Shown here: piece by piece, positions 16,387 through 24,789 of the stretch | How the letters are laid out: every line of letters begins with the position of its first letter | How positions within the stretch are numbered: the stretch's first letter is position 1 | Assembly: GCF_002161445.1 (NCBI RefSeq) | Contig: NZ_NFHT01000011.1 | Location: 1-64,000, forward strand | From: Alistipes sp. An66 | GTDB lineage: Bacteria > Bacteroidota > Bacteroidia > Bacteroidales > Rikenellaceae | DNA length: 64,000 bases | Direction: 5' to 3' | The notes under the pieces: generated by a model | The model's input: only the letters and a program-made list of their open reading frames with translations | What the model was told of the DNA's origin: nothing | The model's database searches: none | Translations under genes and position numbers: made by a program

Positions 16387-19300
16387 ATGAAACATAAGAT
16401 ACCAATGATCTGGGCAGGCGTGATTCTGCTTGCCGTCGTATTGGGCGTTGTGGCGTGGAACAGCTGGTTCTCGGCCACGCGCATCGCCTTTGTAAATTAC
16501 CAGGCCACGACGCTCGGACAGATCGCCCGGGCCAACGATCACGGCCGCATCCGCCTCGCGGAGCTCTCCCCGGCGGACTTCGACCGTCTGGGGCGCTACG
16601 ACGTGGTGCTGATGAACGGCATGGGGCTCCGCATCACGGCCGAAGAGCGGGAGGTTCTCCAACGGGCCGCCGATCGGGGGCTCGCCGTCATCACGACCAT
16701 GGCAACCAATCCGGCGAACGAAATCGTCTCGGCCGACTCGGCGACCGTGGCCACAGTCAAGGGGTATCTCAACGGCGGCGGCCGGAAGAACTACCGCAAC
16801 CTGCTCGTCACCCTTCGCCGCACGGTCGACGGCAAGCGGTTCGACACGGACGAGCCCGAGCCGCCCGTGGTGCGCGACCTGAAACAGTTCTACCACGCCG
16901 ACCCCTCGGATCCCGAGGCGGAAGAGCCGGATTTCGACAGCGTGGAGGCCTACGAGGCCTTTTTGTCGCGGCACGGGTTGCTGAAACCGGATGCCCCGCG
17001 GGTGATCGTAACGGGACAGATGGGCGAACCCGCCGAGTTGATTGCCCGGCTGGAAGAGACCGGCAACATGGTCTACCCCCTCCGCAACCTGCAAGCGGCG
17101 ATCCGGAACGGACAGGCCGATTCGATCCGTCCGTCGGCCGTGATCAACATGGCGCACGGGCGTCTGGGCGATGCCGTCGTGGACTACCTGACCCGGCGGA
17201 ACATCCCGCTCTTCGCGCCGCTCAACGTCAACCGGCCGGTCAGCGAGTGGGAGGCCGACAAGATGGGCATGAACGGCGGTTTCCTGTCGCAGAGCGTCGT
17301 GATGCCCGAAATCGACGGGGCGATCCGGACCCAGGCGCTCTTCGGCCACCGTCTCGACGGCGAAGGGCTGCAACAGGTCCATGCCATTCCCGAACGGCGG
17401 GAGCGGTTCGTCGAGACGGTGAACCGCCACATCGCCCTGCAACGCAAGCCCAACCGCGAGAAGCGCGTGGCGATCTACTACTACAAGGGACCGGGGCAGA
17501 ATACCCTGACAGCCTCCGGCATGGAGGTCGTACCGTCTCTTTACAACCTGCTGGTACGGCTGCGGAGCGAAGGCTATCGCGTGGAGAATCTCCCGGACGC
17601 CCCCGCCGGACTGGCCGCGCTGATCCAGCGGCAGGGGGCCGTTTTCAACGGCTACGCTCACGGCGCAAAATCGGACTTTCTGAAAAACGGCAATCCGGCG
17701 CTGATCTCCGCCGGAGAGTATGCCGCCTGGACCTCCGAGGCCGTGCGCCCCGAACGGATGGCCGAGGTGGCTGCGCTCGACGGCGAGTTCCCGGGCCGTT
17801 ACCTCTCCGACGGTCAGGGCCGGCTGGCCCTGCCGCGCATCGAGTTGGGCAACGTCGTGCTGCTGCCGCAGCTGGCCGCCGGAGCGGGCGACGACGACTT
17901 CGCCATCGTCCACGGCACCGACGCCGCGCCGCCCCACGCCTACATTGCCTCCTATCTTTGGGTCCGCTACGCCTTCCGGGCGGATGCCATCGTCCATTTC
18001 GGCACGCACGGCAGCCTGGAGTTCACGCCCCGCAAACAGGTGGCCCTGAGCGGCAGCGACTGGCCCGATGCGCTCGTCGGAGCGACGCCCCACCTCTACG
18101 TCTACTCGATCGGCAACGTCGGCGAGGGCATCATCGCCAAGCGCCGCGCGTATGCCACCCTGCAATCCTGCCTGACGCCGCCCTTCATGGAGAGCGGCGT
18201 GCGCGGCATCTACCGCGACCTGAACGCGGCGATCCAGACCTACAACGACCTGCTCTACGCCGACGGTCGGCCCGACACGCGGGCCGCGGCGCTGCGCGTC
18301 AAGCGGCTGACCGTCGAACTGGGCATCCACCGCGAGCTGCGGCTCGATTCGCTGTCCGCCGAGCCCTATACCGAGGCGGAGATCGCCCGCATCGAGTCCT
18401 TTGCCGAGGAACTGGCCGCGGAGAAGATCACCGGGGAACTCTATACGATGGGCCGACCCTATTCGCCGGAACGTATCTGCAGCAGCGTCTTCGCCATGTC
18501 CACCGAACCGATTGCTTATTCGCTGCTGGCGCTGGACAAGTTCCGGGGCCGGGCCTCTGCCGATCTCGAAAAACACCGCACGCTCTTCACGCGCCGCTAC
18601 CTGACGCCGGCCCGCGGGCTGGTTGCCCGGCTGCTGGACGGCTCGCAACAGCCGACCGACGCCTTCATCTGCTCGACGGCGGGCATCCCGGCCGCGGAGT
18701 TGGAGAAGGCACGCGAAATCCAGCGTGCGCTCTCCGCACCGCAGGATATGATGGCCCGCATGATGGCGATGATGTCGTCAGGCGCGCCGATGCAGCATCC
18801 GGCCGGTATTCCGAAGTCGGGGAAGGGGGCTTCGAAACACCCCTCGTGGATCCCCAAGATCGGCAAGCGTCCCGCAAACACCGGGCAGGCGGAGGAGACG
18901 ACGCAGAAGAAACCCGCCGCAATGCCGGCCGAAGCGATGGCCGCCATGATGGGTCTCGGAAAGGAGTATTCGAAAGAGGAGCGGGAATTGGCCCGCGTCG
19001 TGTCGGAACTCGAACGCACGATCCGCAACGTCGGCAACTACCGGCGGGCATTGGAGCAGAGTCCCGAAGCGGAACTCTCGTCACTGATCAATGCGCTGGA
19101 CGGCGGCTACACGGCTCCCTCGCCGGGCGGCGACCCCGTAGCCAACCCCAACACCCTGCCTACGGGCCGCAACCTCTACGCCGTGAACGCCGAGGCCACG
19201 CCGAGCGCGCAGGCTTGGGAGCGCGGCAAGGAGTTGGCTGACGAGACGATCCGCCTCTACCGCGAACGCCACCACGACTCGCTGCCCCGCAAGGTGAGCT

Positions 19301-20658
19301 ATACGCTTTGGAGCGGGGAGTTCGTGGAGACCGAAGGGGCGACCCTCGCGCAGGTGCTCTACATGCTGGGCGTCGAGCCCGTGCGCGACGTGTTCGGCCG
19401 CGTGAACGACCTGCGGCTCATCCCCTCCGAGGAGTTGGGACGCCCGCGCATCGACGTCGTGGTACAGACCAGCGGCCAGCTGCGGGATCTGGCCGCCTCG
19501 CGTCTGTTCCTCATCGCGCGGGCCGTCGAAATGGCTGCCGCCGCGAAGGACGACCGCTACGAGAACTTCGTGGCGAAGGGGATCGTCGATGCCGAGCAGG
19601 CGCTGATCGAGCGGGGCCTCTCGCCGCGGGAGGCGCGCGAGGTCTCGACCCATCGGGTCTTCGGAGGCGTCAACGGCAACTACGGAACGGGCATCACCGA
19701 CATGGTGCAGCGCGGCGACCGCTGGGAAAACTCTTCGGAGATCGCCGCAGTCTATTTGCAGAACATGGGGGCCTACTACGGCAGCGAAAAAGAGTGGGAA
19801 GAGGTGCGGCAGTATGCGCTGGAAGCCGCGCTGACCAACACCGATGCCGTCGTACAGCCCCGTCAGAGCAATACGTGGGGCGCATTGAGCCTCGACCACG
19901 TCTACGAATTCATGGGCGGCATGAACCTCGCCGTGCGCAACGTCACGGGCAAGGAACCCGATGCCTATTTGAGCGACTACCGAAACCGAAACCGCATGCG
20001 CATGCAGGAGCTCAAGGAGGCGATCGGCGTCGAGAGCCGCACGACGATCTTCAACCCGAACTATCTCCGCGAGAAGATGCGGGGCGGAGCGAGCGCCGCC
20101 GCCGGATTTGCCGAAGTGGTGCAGAATACCTACGGATGGAACGTCATGAAGCCCGATGTGGTGGACAACGAGCTCTGGGACGAAATCTACCGGGTCTACG
20201 TGCAGGACAAGTTCGGCATGGGTCTCCGCGGCTATTTCGAGCGGCAGAACCCCGCGGCGCTGGAGGAGATCTCAGCCGTGATGCTCGAAACGGCCCGCAA
20301 GGGGATGTGGCAGGCCTCGGACGAGCAGCTCGCTGCCCTCGCGGAGCTCCATACCGAACTGATCGACAAGCACGGTCCCTCCTGCTCGGGTTTCGTCTGC
20401 GACAACGCCAAGTTGCGTGACTTCATCGCCTCGAAGAGTACACCGGAGACTGCCCGTAACTACCAGCGGCAGATCCGCGAGGTACGCGAAGCTTCGCTCG
20501 ACGCTGCGAACGGCACGGTGCTCAAACGCGAGGAGCTCGCAGCCGCCGACCGGACGACCACGCTGGTCAGCAATACCGTTGTTGCCATGCTGGTGATCGG
20601 CATCATCGCGGTGCTGGTTCTTGTGGTTCGCCGCCGTCGCAAAAAGATGGAAGAGTAA
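16387..20658 (+). CDS. hmuS: HmuS, CobN-like heme-processing (de)chelatase, membrane-anchored
   Basis: A 1423-residue member of the CobN / magnesium-chelatase H superfamily. A TM helix is at residues about 7-25 and a second at about 1394-1415, followed by a basic RRRRKKMEE tail, so the large domain is tethered at both ends. Superfamily motifs: HFGTHGSLEF (His about 537 and 541), NPNTLPTGRNLYAVN, and HRVFGGVNGNYGTGI. Residues about 785-860 are a Met- and Lys-rich, low-complexity linker. In Bacteroidota this gene always accompanies heme uptake rather than B12 synthesis, and a Bacteroides homologue has been reported to remove iron from heme; that activity is assumed here from family. The stop overlaps the next start (TAATG). 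Confidence 0.9.
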   Translation: MKHKIPMIWAGVILLAVVLGVVAWNSWFSATRIAFVNYQATTLGQIARANDHGRIRLAELSPADFDRLGRYDVVLMNGMGLRITAEEREVLQRAADRGLAVITTMATNPANEIVSADSATVATVKGYLNGGGRKNYRNLLVTLRRTVDGKRFDTDEPEPPVVRDLKQFYHADPSDPEAEEPDFDSVEAYEAFLSRHGLLKPDAPRVIVTGQMGEPAELIARLEETGNMVYPLRNLQAAIRNGQADSIRPSAVINMAHGRLGDAVVDYLTRRNIPLFAPLNVNRPVSEWEADKMGMNGGFLSQSVVMPEIDGAIRTQALFGHRLDGEGLQQVHAIPERRERFVETVNRHIALQRKPNREKRVAIYYYKGPGQNTLTASGMEVVPSLYNLLVRLRSEGYRVENLPDAPAGLAALIQRQGAVFNGYAHGAKSDFLKNGNPALISAGEYAAWTSEAVRPERMAEVAALDGEFPGRYLSDGQGRLALPRIELGNVVLLPQLAAGAGDDDFAIVHGTDAAPPHAYIASYLWVRYAFRADAIVHFGTHGSLEFTPRKQVALSGSDWPDALVGATPHLYVYSIGNVGEGIIAKRRAYATLQSCLTPPFMESGVRGIYRDLNAAIQTYNDLLYADGRPDTRAAALRVKRLTVELGIHRELRLDSLSAEPYTEAEIARIESFAEELAAEKITGELYTMGRPYSPERICSSVFAMSTEPIAYSLLALDKFRGRASADLEKHRTLFTRRYLTPARGLVARLLDGSQQPTDAFICSTAGIPAAELEKAREIQRALSAPQDMMARMMAMMSSGAPMQHPAGIPKSGKGASKHPSWIPKIGKRPANTGQAEETTQKKPAAMPAEAMAAMMGLGKEYSKEERELARVVSELERTIRNVGNYRRALEQSPEAELSSLINALDGGYTAPSPGGDPVANPNTLPTGRNLYAVNAEATPSAQAWERGKELADETIRLYRERHHDSLPRKVSYTLWSGEFVETEGATLAQVLYMLGVEPVRDVFGRVNDLRLIPSEELGRPRIDVVVQTSGQLRDLAASRLFLIARAVEMAAAAKDDRYENFVAKGIVDAEQALIERGLSPREAREVSTHRVFGGVNGNYGTGITDMVQRGDRWENSSEIAAVYLQNMGAYYGSEKEWEEVRQYALEAALTNTDAVVQPRQSNTWGALSLDHVYEFMGGMNLAVRNVTGKEPDAYLSDYRNRNRMRMQELKEAIGVESRTTIFNPNYLREKMRGGASAAAGFAEVVQNTYGWNVMKPDVVDNELWDEIYRVYVQDKFGMGLRGYFERQNPAALEEISAVMLETARKGMWQASDEQLAALAELHTELIDKHGPSCSGFVCDNAKLRDFIASKSTPETARNYQRQIREVREASLDAANGTVLKREELAAADRTTTLVSNTVVAMLVIGIIAVLVLVVRRRRKKMEE

Positions 20659-21356
20659 TGGAAACCGTCGTACTGGTCATGATGATCGTGGTCTGCTTCA
20701 ACTACCTGTTGAAGCAGACCTGGCGCAAGCCCTTTTATGTGGCATTTTCGGCCGTAGTCTGTGCTCTGCTTGTCGGGCTGGCGTGGCCCTGGGCCATCGA
20801 GCAGTCGAAAAACCAGATCGCGGGCTGGCTTGCCGACTCCGCGCTGATGCTCGATCTGGCGGTCCTCCTCACGCTGGAAGTCGCCCTGCAGATGACCTTC
20901 TGCATCGTTGCGGCACACATCCACACGGCGGGGCGCGTAAAAACCTCCATCGTGCGGATCTACCGCCTGCTGCGCTGGTTTCCGGGATTGCTCGTCTTCC
21001 CGGTGTTGTTCAGCCTGCTGGTGGCCGCCATCTTCGCCCTGCCCGGCGTATCGTTTCCGCTGGTGGCCTGGTCGCTGGCCGCCGTCGTGGCAGTCGTGAT
21101 TCCTCTGGGGCGTTGGGCGTTGAAGCACCTTCTGCCCGAAAAGGAGATCCGTCTCGAACTGCTTTTCCTCACCAATGCACTGATTGCCATTCTGGGAATT
21201 ATCGCCACGGTCAACGGCCGCACGGCCGTTGCCGGTATCACCTCTGTCGACTGGCCGTCTCTGGGTGGAGTGATGGCCTTTGTCGCTGCTGGCTTGCTGC
21301 TTGGCATGGCGGCTTTCCGCATCAAACAGAAACTTATGAATAAAAAACAGAAATAA
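20658..21356 (+). CDS. hmuT: HmuT, integral membrane protein of the heme operon
   Basis: A 232-residue polytopic membrane protein with about six hydrophobic helices (residues 3-18, 24-42, 55-85, 108-130, 132-150, 170-190 and a last one near 205-222) and no enzyme motif. It is coupled to hmuS by TAATG and followed 4 nt later by the MotA/ExbB-like gene. By position it corresponds to HmuT of the Porphyromonas hmuYRSTUV operon. The function is not established; a membrane partner for HmuS or the proton channel is likely. Confidence 0.75.
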   Translation: METVVLVMMIVVCFNYLLKQTWRKPFYVAFSAVVCALLVGLAWPWAIEQSKNQIAGWLADSALMLDLAVLLTLEVALQMTFCIVAAHIHTAGRVKTSIVRIYRLLRWFPGLLVFPVLFSLLVAAIFALPGVSFPLVAWSLAAVVAVVIPLGRWALKHLLPEKEIRLELLFLTNALIAILGIIATVNGRTAVAGITSVDWPSLGGVMAFVAAGLLLGMAAFRIKQKLMNKKQK

Positions 21357-21360
21357 AACC

Positions 21361-21963
21361 ATGAATTACATTTCCGACATTCTCTATTGGATCTCGACCG
21401 GTCTGCTCGTTCCGGACATCGTCCTGCTGATCTTTTTCTTCGGGCGCTCGCTGCTGCTGATCGGCAGCTTCTTCGGGCAGTATCTTGCCATCCGCCGCAC
21501 GGCCTCGCTCATCGGGCGCGAACTGGATGGGCTCACTCCGCAGACGGTCACCACGCTTGCCGAGCGTCTTCCCAAAAAGAATCCGTCGCTGCTCGTGGTC
21601 TACCTGAACCGCCTGCTTGAGGCCCGCGACAATGCCCCTCTCCGCCAACGGCTGCTTGCCGATTTCGAGATCGAAGCCGACCGCGACCTCGCCACCTCAA
21701 AGACGCTCTCGAAGATGGGCCCCATGCTCGGGCTGATGGGTACGCTCATCCCGATGGGCCCGGCGTTGGTGGGGCTCTCGACGGGCGACATCGCCTCGAT
21801 GGCCTACAACATGCAGGTGGCCTTTGCCACAACCGTCGTGGGACTGTTCGCCGCGGCCATCGGCTTCATCACCCAGCAGGTCAAGCAACGCTGGTACCTG
21901 AAGGATCTGTCCAACCTGGAGTTCGTAGCGGAGTTGTTGAATGCCCAAACCGGGAAGCGATGA
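21361..21963 (+). CDS. hmuU: HmuU, MotA/TolQ/ExbB-type proton channel protein
   Basis: A 200-residue membrane protein. The MotA/TolQ/ExbB signature occupies residues about 115-180: SKMGPMLGLMGTLIPMGPAL and AYNMQVAFATTVVGLFAA. It has a first TM helix at residues 15-40 and a cytoplasmic loop of about 60 residues. It probably uses proton flow to energise a partner (HmuV or HmuS) specific to heme uptake. Its 3' end overlaps hmuV by 4 nt (ATGA). Confidence 0.85.
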   Translation: MNYISDILYWISTGLLVPDIVLLIFFFGRSLLLIGSFFGQYLAIRRTASLIGRELDGLTPQTVTTLAERLPKKNPSLLVVYLNRLLEARDNAPLRQRLLADFEIEADRDLATSKTLSKMGPMLGLMGTLIPMGPALVGLSTGDIASMAYNMQVAFATTVVGLFAAAIGFITQQVKQRWYLKDLSNLEFVAELLNAQTGKR

Positions 21964-22286
21964 GACGCAATTTACTGAAACACGACGAGGAGAGCGACCC
22001 GATGAGCGTCGTGAGTAACCTGTTCGACGTGGCGATGGTCTTTGCCGTGGCGCTGATGGTGGCTTTGGTGAGCCGTTACAACATGACCGAGGTGTTCAGC
22101 CGGGAGGATTTCACGGTGGTGAAGAACCCGGGCAAGGAGAACATGGAGATCATTACAAAAGAGGGTGAAAAGATCAACCGCTACACCCCCTCGGAGGATC
22201 AGGACCCGCAGAGCGGCAGGCGCGGCCGCAAGGTTGGCGTAGCCTACGAACTCGAAAACGGCGAGATCATCTACGTACCCGAATAG
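21960..22286 (+). CDS. hmuV: HmuV, DUF2149 small membrane protein
   Basis: A 108-residue protein with one TM helix (FDVAMVFAVALMVALVSRY, about residues 20-38) and a C-terminal periplasmic tail ending VGVAYELENGEIIYVPE. The topology, size and place after the MotA/ExbB-type channel resemble ExbD/TolR, and the DUF2149 family is the usual companion of HmuU. It is the last gene of the operon. No convincing terminator follows it. Confidence 0.8.
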   Translation: MRRNLLKHDEESDPMSVVSNLFDVAMVFAVALMVALVSRYNMTEVFSREDFTVVKNPGKENMEIITKEGEKINRYTPSEDQDPQSGRRGRKVGVAYELENGEIIYVPE

Positions 22287-22495
22287 TGTTCCCGTCCGCA
22301 CGAACTGATCCTTGCCCCAAAAAGCAGACTGCCGATTATCCGCAGACCGCCATTTTTGTTTTTCCGCCTGCACAGGAGTTGCACAATTCTTTCAGACATG
22401 AGAAAGGAGAAAAACAGATCAAAACAGAGGTCCGGAGAACCCCGGCTGCAAGAGATGTCAGGATCGCAATACCGACACGCGAAGGGAATAATTTC

Positions 22496-22850
22496 TCAAC
22501 ACAGAGAAGCCGTCCGGATACAGTCATAATGCCCCGGACAGGCACTCGCCGCGGTCGAAAGCCAATGGTCCGCAAACAGGGTCCGCGCATTGTTGATCCG
22601 GTTAAAGAGATCGACTGCACCTACTGACAATTCCGGTTTGCGCCCATTGCCGAACTTCCGCATGAAAAACTTTGCCTGCTGATTCTTTGTATCATCATGG
22701 TCCAATTCGCTTGTCGAGTTAAACTCAACGCGCACCTTGTTCGAGAGACCGGAAATGGCGGGACCTTCCAGCACAAAAACCGGAAAACCAGATTCTGCAC
22801 ATCAATCAAATGGGACATGAGCACCATCTGCTCCTGCAAATTCATACCGA
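22496..22850 (-). pseudogene. Decayed reading frame, unknown family
   Basis: Two minus-strand frames seem to continue each other. One reads PNYVRAVGIGMNLQEQMVLM and then SHLIDVQN (about 22850-22795). The other starts after a stop and reads AESGFPVFVLEGPAISGLSN then KVRVEFNSTSELDHDD. A shift near 22780-22800 would join them. I do not recognise the protein. The 731 bp between hmuV and the next gene contain nothing else I can support. Confidence 0.3.
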
Positions 22851-23017
22851 TTCCAACGGCTCGAACATAATTCGGATTATTGGAGATTGATCACCCTGTC
22901 GGCACTTCGGAAAAATTCTGTCGGTAATCTTACGGTCCTTGTAATATCGACCCGGATTCGGTTTGGCTCGGGAATGCACCCGGGGGAGCCACCGGAGAAA
23001 CGGTCCGGGAACGTACT

Positions 23018-24757
23018 TCAAAACGTATTGAGACCAATACGGGCTTCGCGGAGCGTCTGTTCCCAGCCCTCGAAGGCTATGGTCGAACGGAAAGGCTTCA
23101 AGAGCTCTTCCAGCCTGCGGAGCTGTTCCTCATTCCCGGCGGCCTCGTTCCGCAGGATCCGGATCTTCTCCCAGTCCTGAATACCCTCGACCAGCCGTTC
23201 GAAACGGATCGAAGAGCGGCCTTCCGGATAGACGATGTATGTGTCCCCGGCCGTCCATGTGCGGAATCGGGAATCGCGGATCGGGTCCTTGACCCACGAA
23301 TTGTAGGCCCACCGCAGGAAACCATCGTAATCCCGGGCGGCAGCATACCAACTCAAATAGACAGCTTCGGCCGGGGCCGATGATGTATAAGTATTGGGAA
23401 ACCCCGAAGAGCAACAGACATAATAGGTCGTCGTCAATCCTTTGTCCCGGCGATCGGCAATATCACTCCGTTCGATCGGTCCGAAAATCCCGGTACACAT
23501 GTCCTTAATATAGGGATATTGTTTGAAGATTTTTTGGTTGTCCGCCAGTGCAATGCCCAATTCCGGTGCTGTCTCTTTCAGCAGGGAGGTTGCCTCGGCC
23601 ATCATCTCGGGAGAGCGTTCGTCCATGGCGATGTTGGTGATCCCGAGCCATCCTTTTTCACGGAGGTGGGCCGCAAAGGCGTTAAGGAATGGTGCCCACA
23701 TTTCCCGGAACGCCGGTGTGCCCGGATCCGCCCGGACATCGACATATTGTCCCGATACATCATCCCGGTAGTGAAGCATGTTGTTCCACGGAAGCATCGA
23801 ATAACAGTTGATGTATTTCCCGATTCCCAGATCGAGCATGAACGACACCCAGCGGTCGAAAACCGTAAAGTCGTATTCCCAGGAACCGTCGGCCAGACGT
23901 CTCCATTCGATCATGTCGGCATAGGCATCCTCGCATTGGTTGTTCCAGGGATCCTTGTTGAGTGTGGCGGTGATGACTTTCTGCCCGGCCTCGGCCAACA
24001 TCTGCATCGTCGGGCGCATCCGCTCGAAATGCTCATCGCTCCACAGAGGCACGGATTCGACACGCGCTACGGCCGCCGGGTGTTGCCACAGGTCGAGGTG
24101 ATAGGCCCATTCCGACGGTGCGGGCAGCGTCCGCTCCGTGATGTCGAGATGCAGGGTCAGTGTCCGGTCGAGGCCCGTTCCCGTGATCCGGACCGAAGCC
24201 GTATAGCGACCGGGCGCTGCATTGCGGGGAATCGCCACGGTGATCCAGATCGGGCGGGTCGAGCGGGCCGGGACGTCAAACGTGGAGATTTCGTCGAGCA
24301 GGTCGGCTTCGAGGTGAGCCGGATTACCCTTCGGACGATCCCCACACGGGCGCTCCGGCAGGAAGCGGTCGCTGATGACATACTTCACGAAGCGAGCCCG
24401 GGCAATATCCCGGAGCGGTGTTCCGGCTGCGGTCTGGAAGTCGCCGATCCGGCACTGCAATCCGCCGATCGAATCGGGCGTCGAAACGACGATCTGCGCC
24501 GAGACTTTCTCGCCGCGCCACCCTGCGAGTGTGTGTGATTCGGGAACGTCGTCCGCATAAGGTGTCGAACGGGGATAACGTACGTCGGTCGATCCGAAGG
24601 TAACGACCGGTTCAGTGATGTTGGTCCATGCCTCGGGGCGTTCGCCCTGCGGATCGGCCGGTTCGGTCCAGTCAAGACCGGATGTCGTGGCCGGATTCGG
24701 GAGTTCCGTACAGGCAAAAAACACCAGTAAAGGCCATACAATCAAGAATATTTTCAT
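23018..24757 (-). CDS. DUF4091 / GH123-like lipoprotein
   Basis: A 579-residue lipoprotein (lipobox VFFAC, Cys16). Residues about 60-215 form a beta-sandwich domain (AGWRGEKVSAQIVVSTPDSI through LTLHLDITERTL), followed by a TIM-barrel DUF4091 domain. A D-E pair in GITNIAMDERSPEMM (about residue 376) is where GH123 N-acetyl-beta-galactosaminidases hold their substrate-assisted catalytic acid. It is the last gene of a run that begins with the broken susC. A hexosaminidase-type activity is possible, but DUF4091 proteins vary and many are uncharacterised. Confidence 0.8.
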   Translation of the reverse strand: MKIFLIVWPLLVFFACTELPNPATTSGLDWTEPADPQGERPEAWTNITEPVVTFGSTDVRYPRSTPYADDVPESHTLAGWRGEKVSAQIVVSTPDSIGGLQCRIGDFQTAAGTPLRDIARARFVKYVISDRFLPERPCGDRPKGNPAHLEADLLDEISTFDVPARSTRPIWITVAIPRNAAPGRYTASVRITGTGLDRTLTLHLDITERTLPAPSEWAYHLDLWQHPAAVARVESVPLWSDEHFERMRPTMQMLAEAGQKVITATLNKDPWNNQCEDAYADMIEWRRLADGSWEYDFTVFDRWVSFMLDLGIGKYINCYSMLPWNNMLHYRDDVSGQYVDVRADPGTPAFREMWAPFLNAFAAHLREKGWLGITNIAMDERSPEMMAEATSLLKETAPELGIALADNQKIFKQYPYIKDMCTGIFGPIERSDIADRRDKGLTTTYYVCCSSGFPNTYTSSAPAEAVYLSWYAAARDYDGFLRWAYNSWVKDPIRDSRFRTWTAGDTYIVYPEGRSSIRFERLVEGIQDWEKIRILRNEAAGNEEQLRRLEELLKPFRSTIAFEGWEQTLREARIGLNTF

Positions 24758-24789
24758 GGTAGTTTCGGGTTTAGGTCAGACTGATCAGT

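Noticed and set aside
15787..18648. A 953-codon open frame antisense to hmuR and hmuS
   Set aside because: It has no signal peptide, domain or ordered hydrophobic pattern and is composed mainly of R, G, V, D and H. It follows from high GC at third positions of the real plus-strand genes.
16387..20658. Cobaltochelatase CobN of aerobic B12 synthesis
   Set aside because: It sits within a heme uptake operon next to a riboswitch-controlled B12 salvage operon. There are no cob/cbi synthesis genes nearby, and the TM anchors at both ends match HmuS.
22286..22627. A 113-codon plus-strand frame after hmuV
   Set aside because: It begins at a GTG overlapping the hmuV stop, has biased composition (R, P, T) and no domain features, and faces a more protein-like decayed frame on the other strand.
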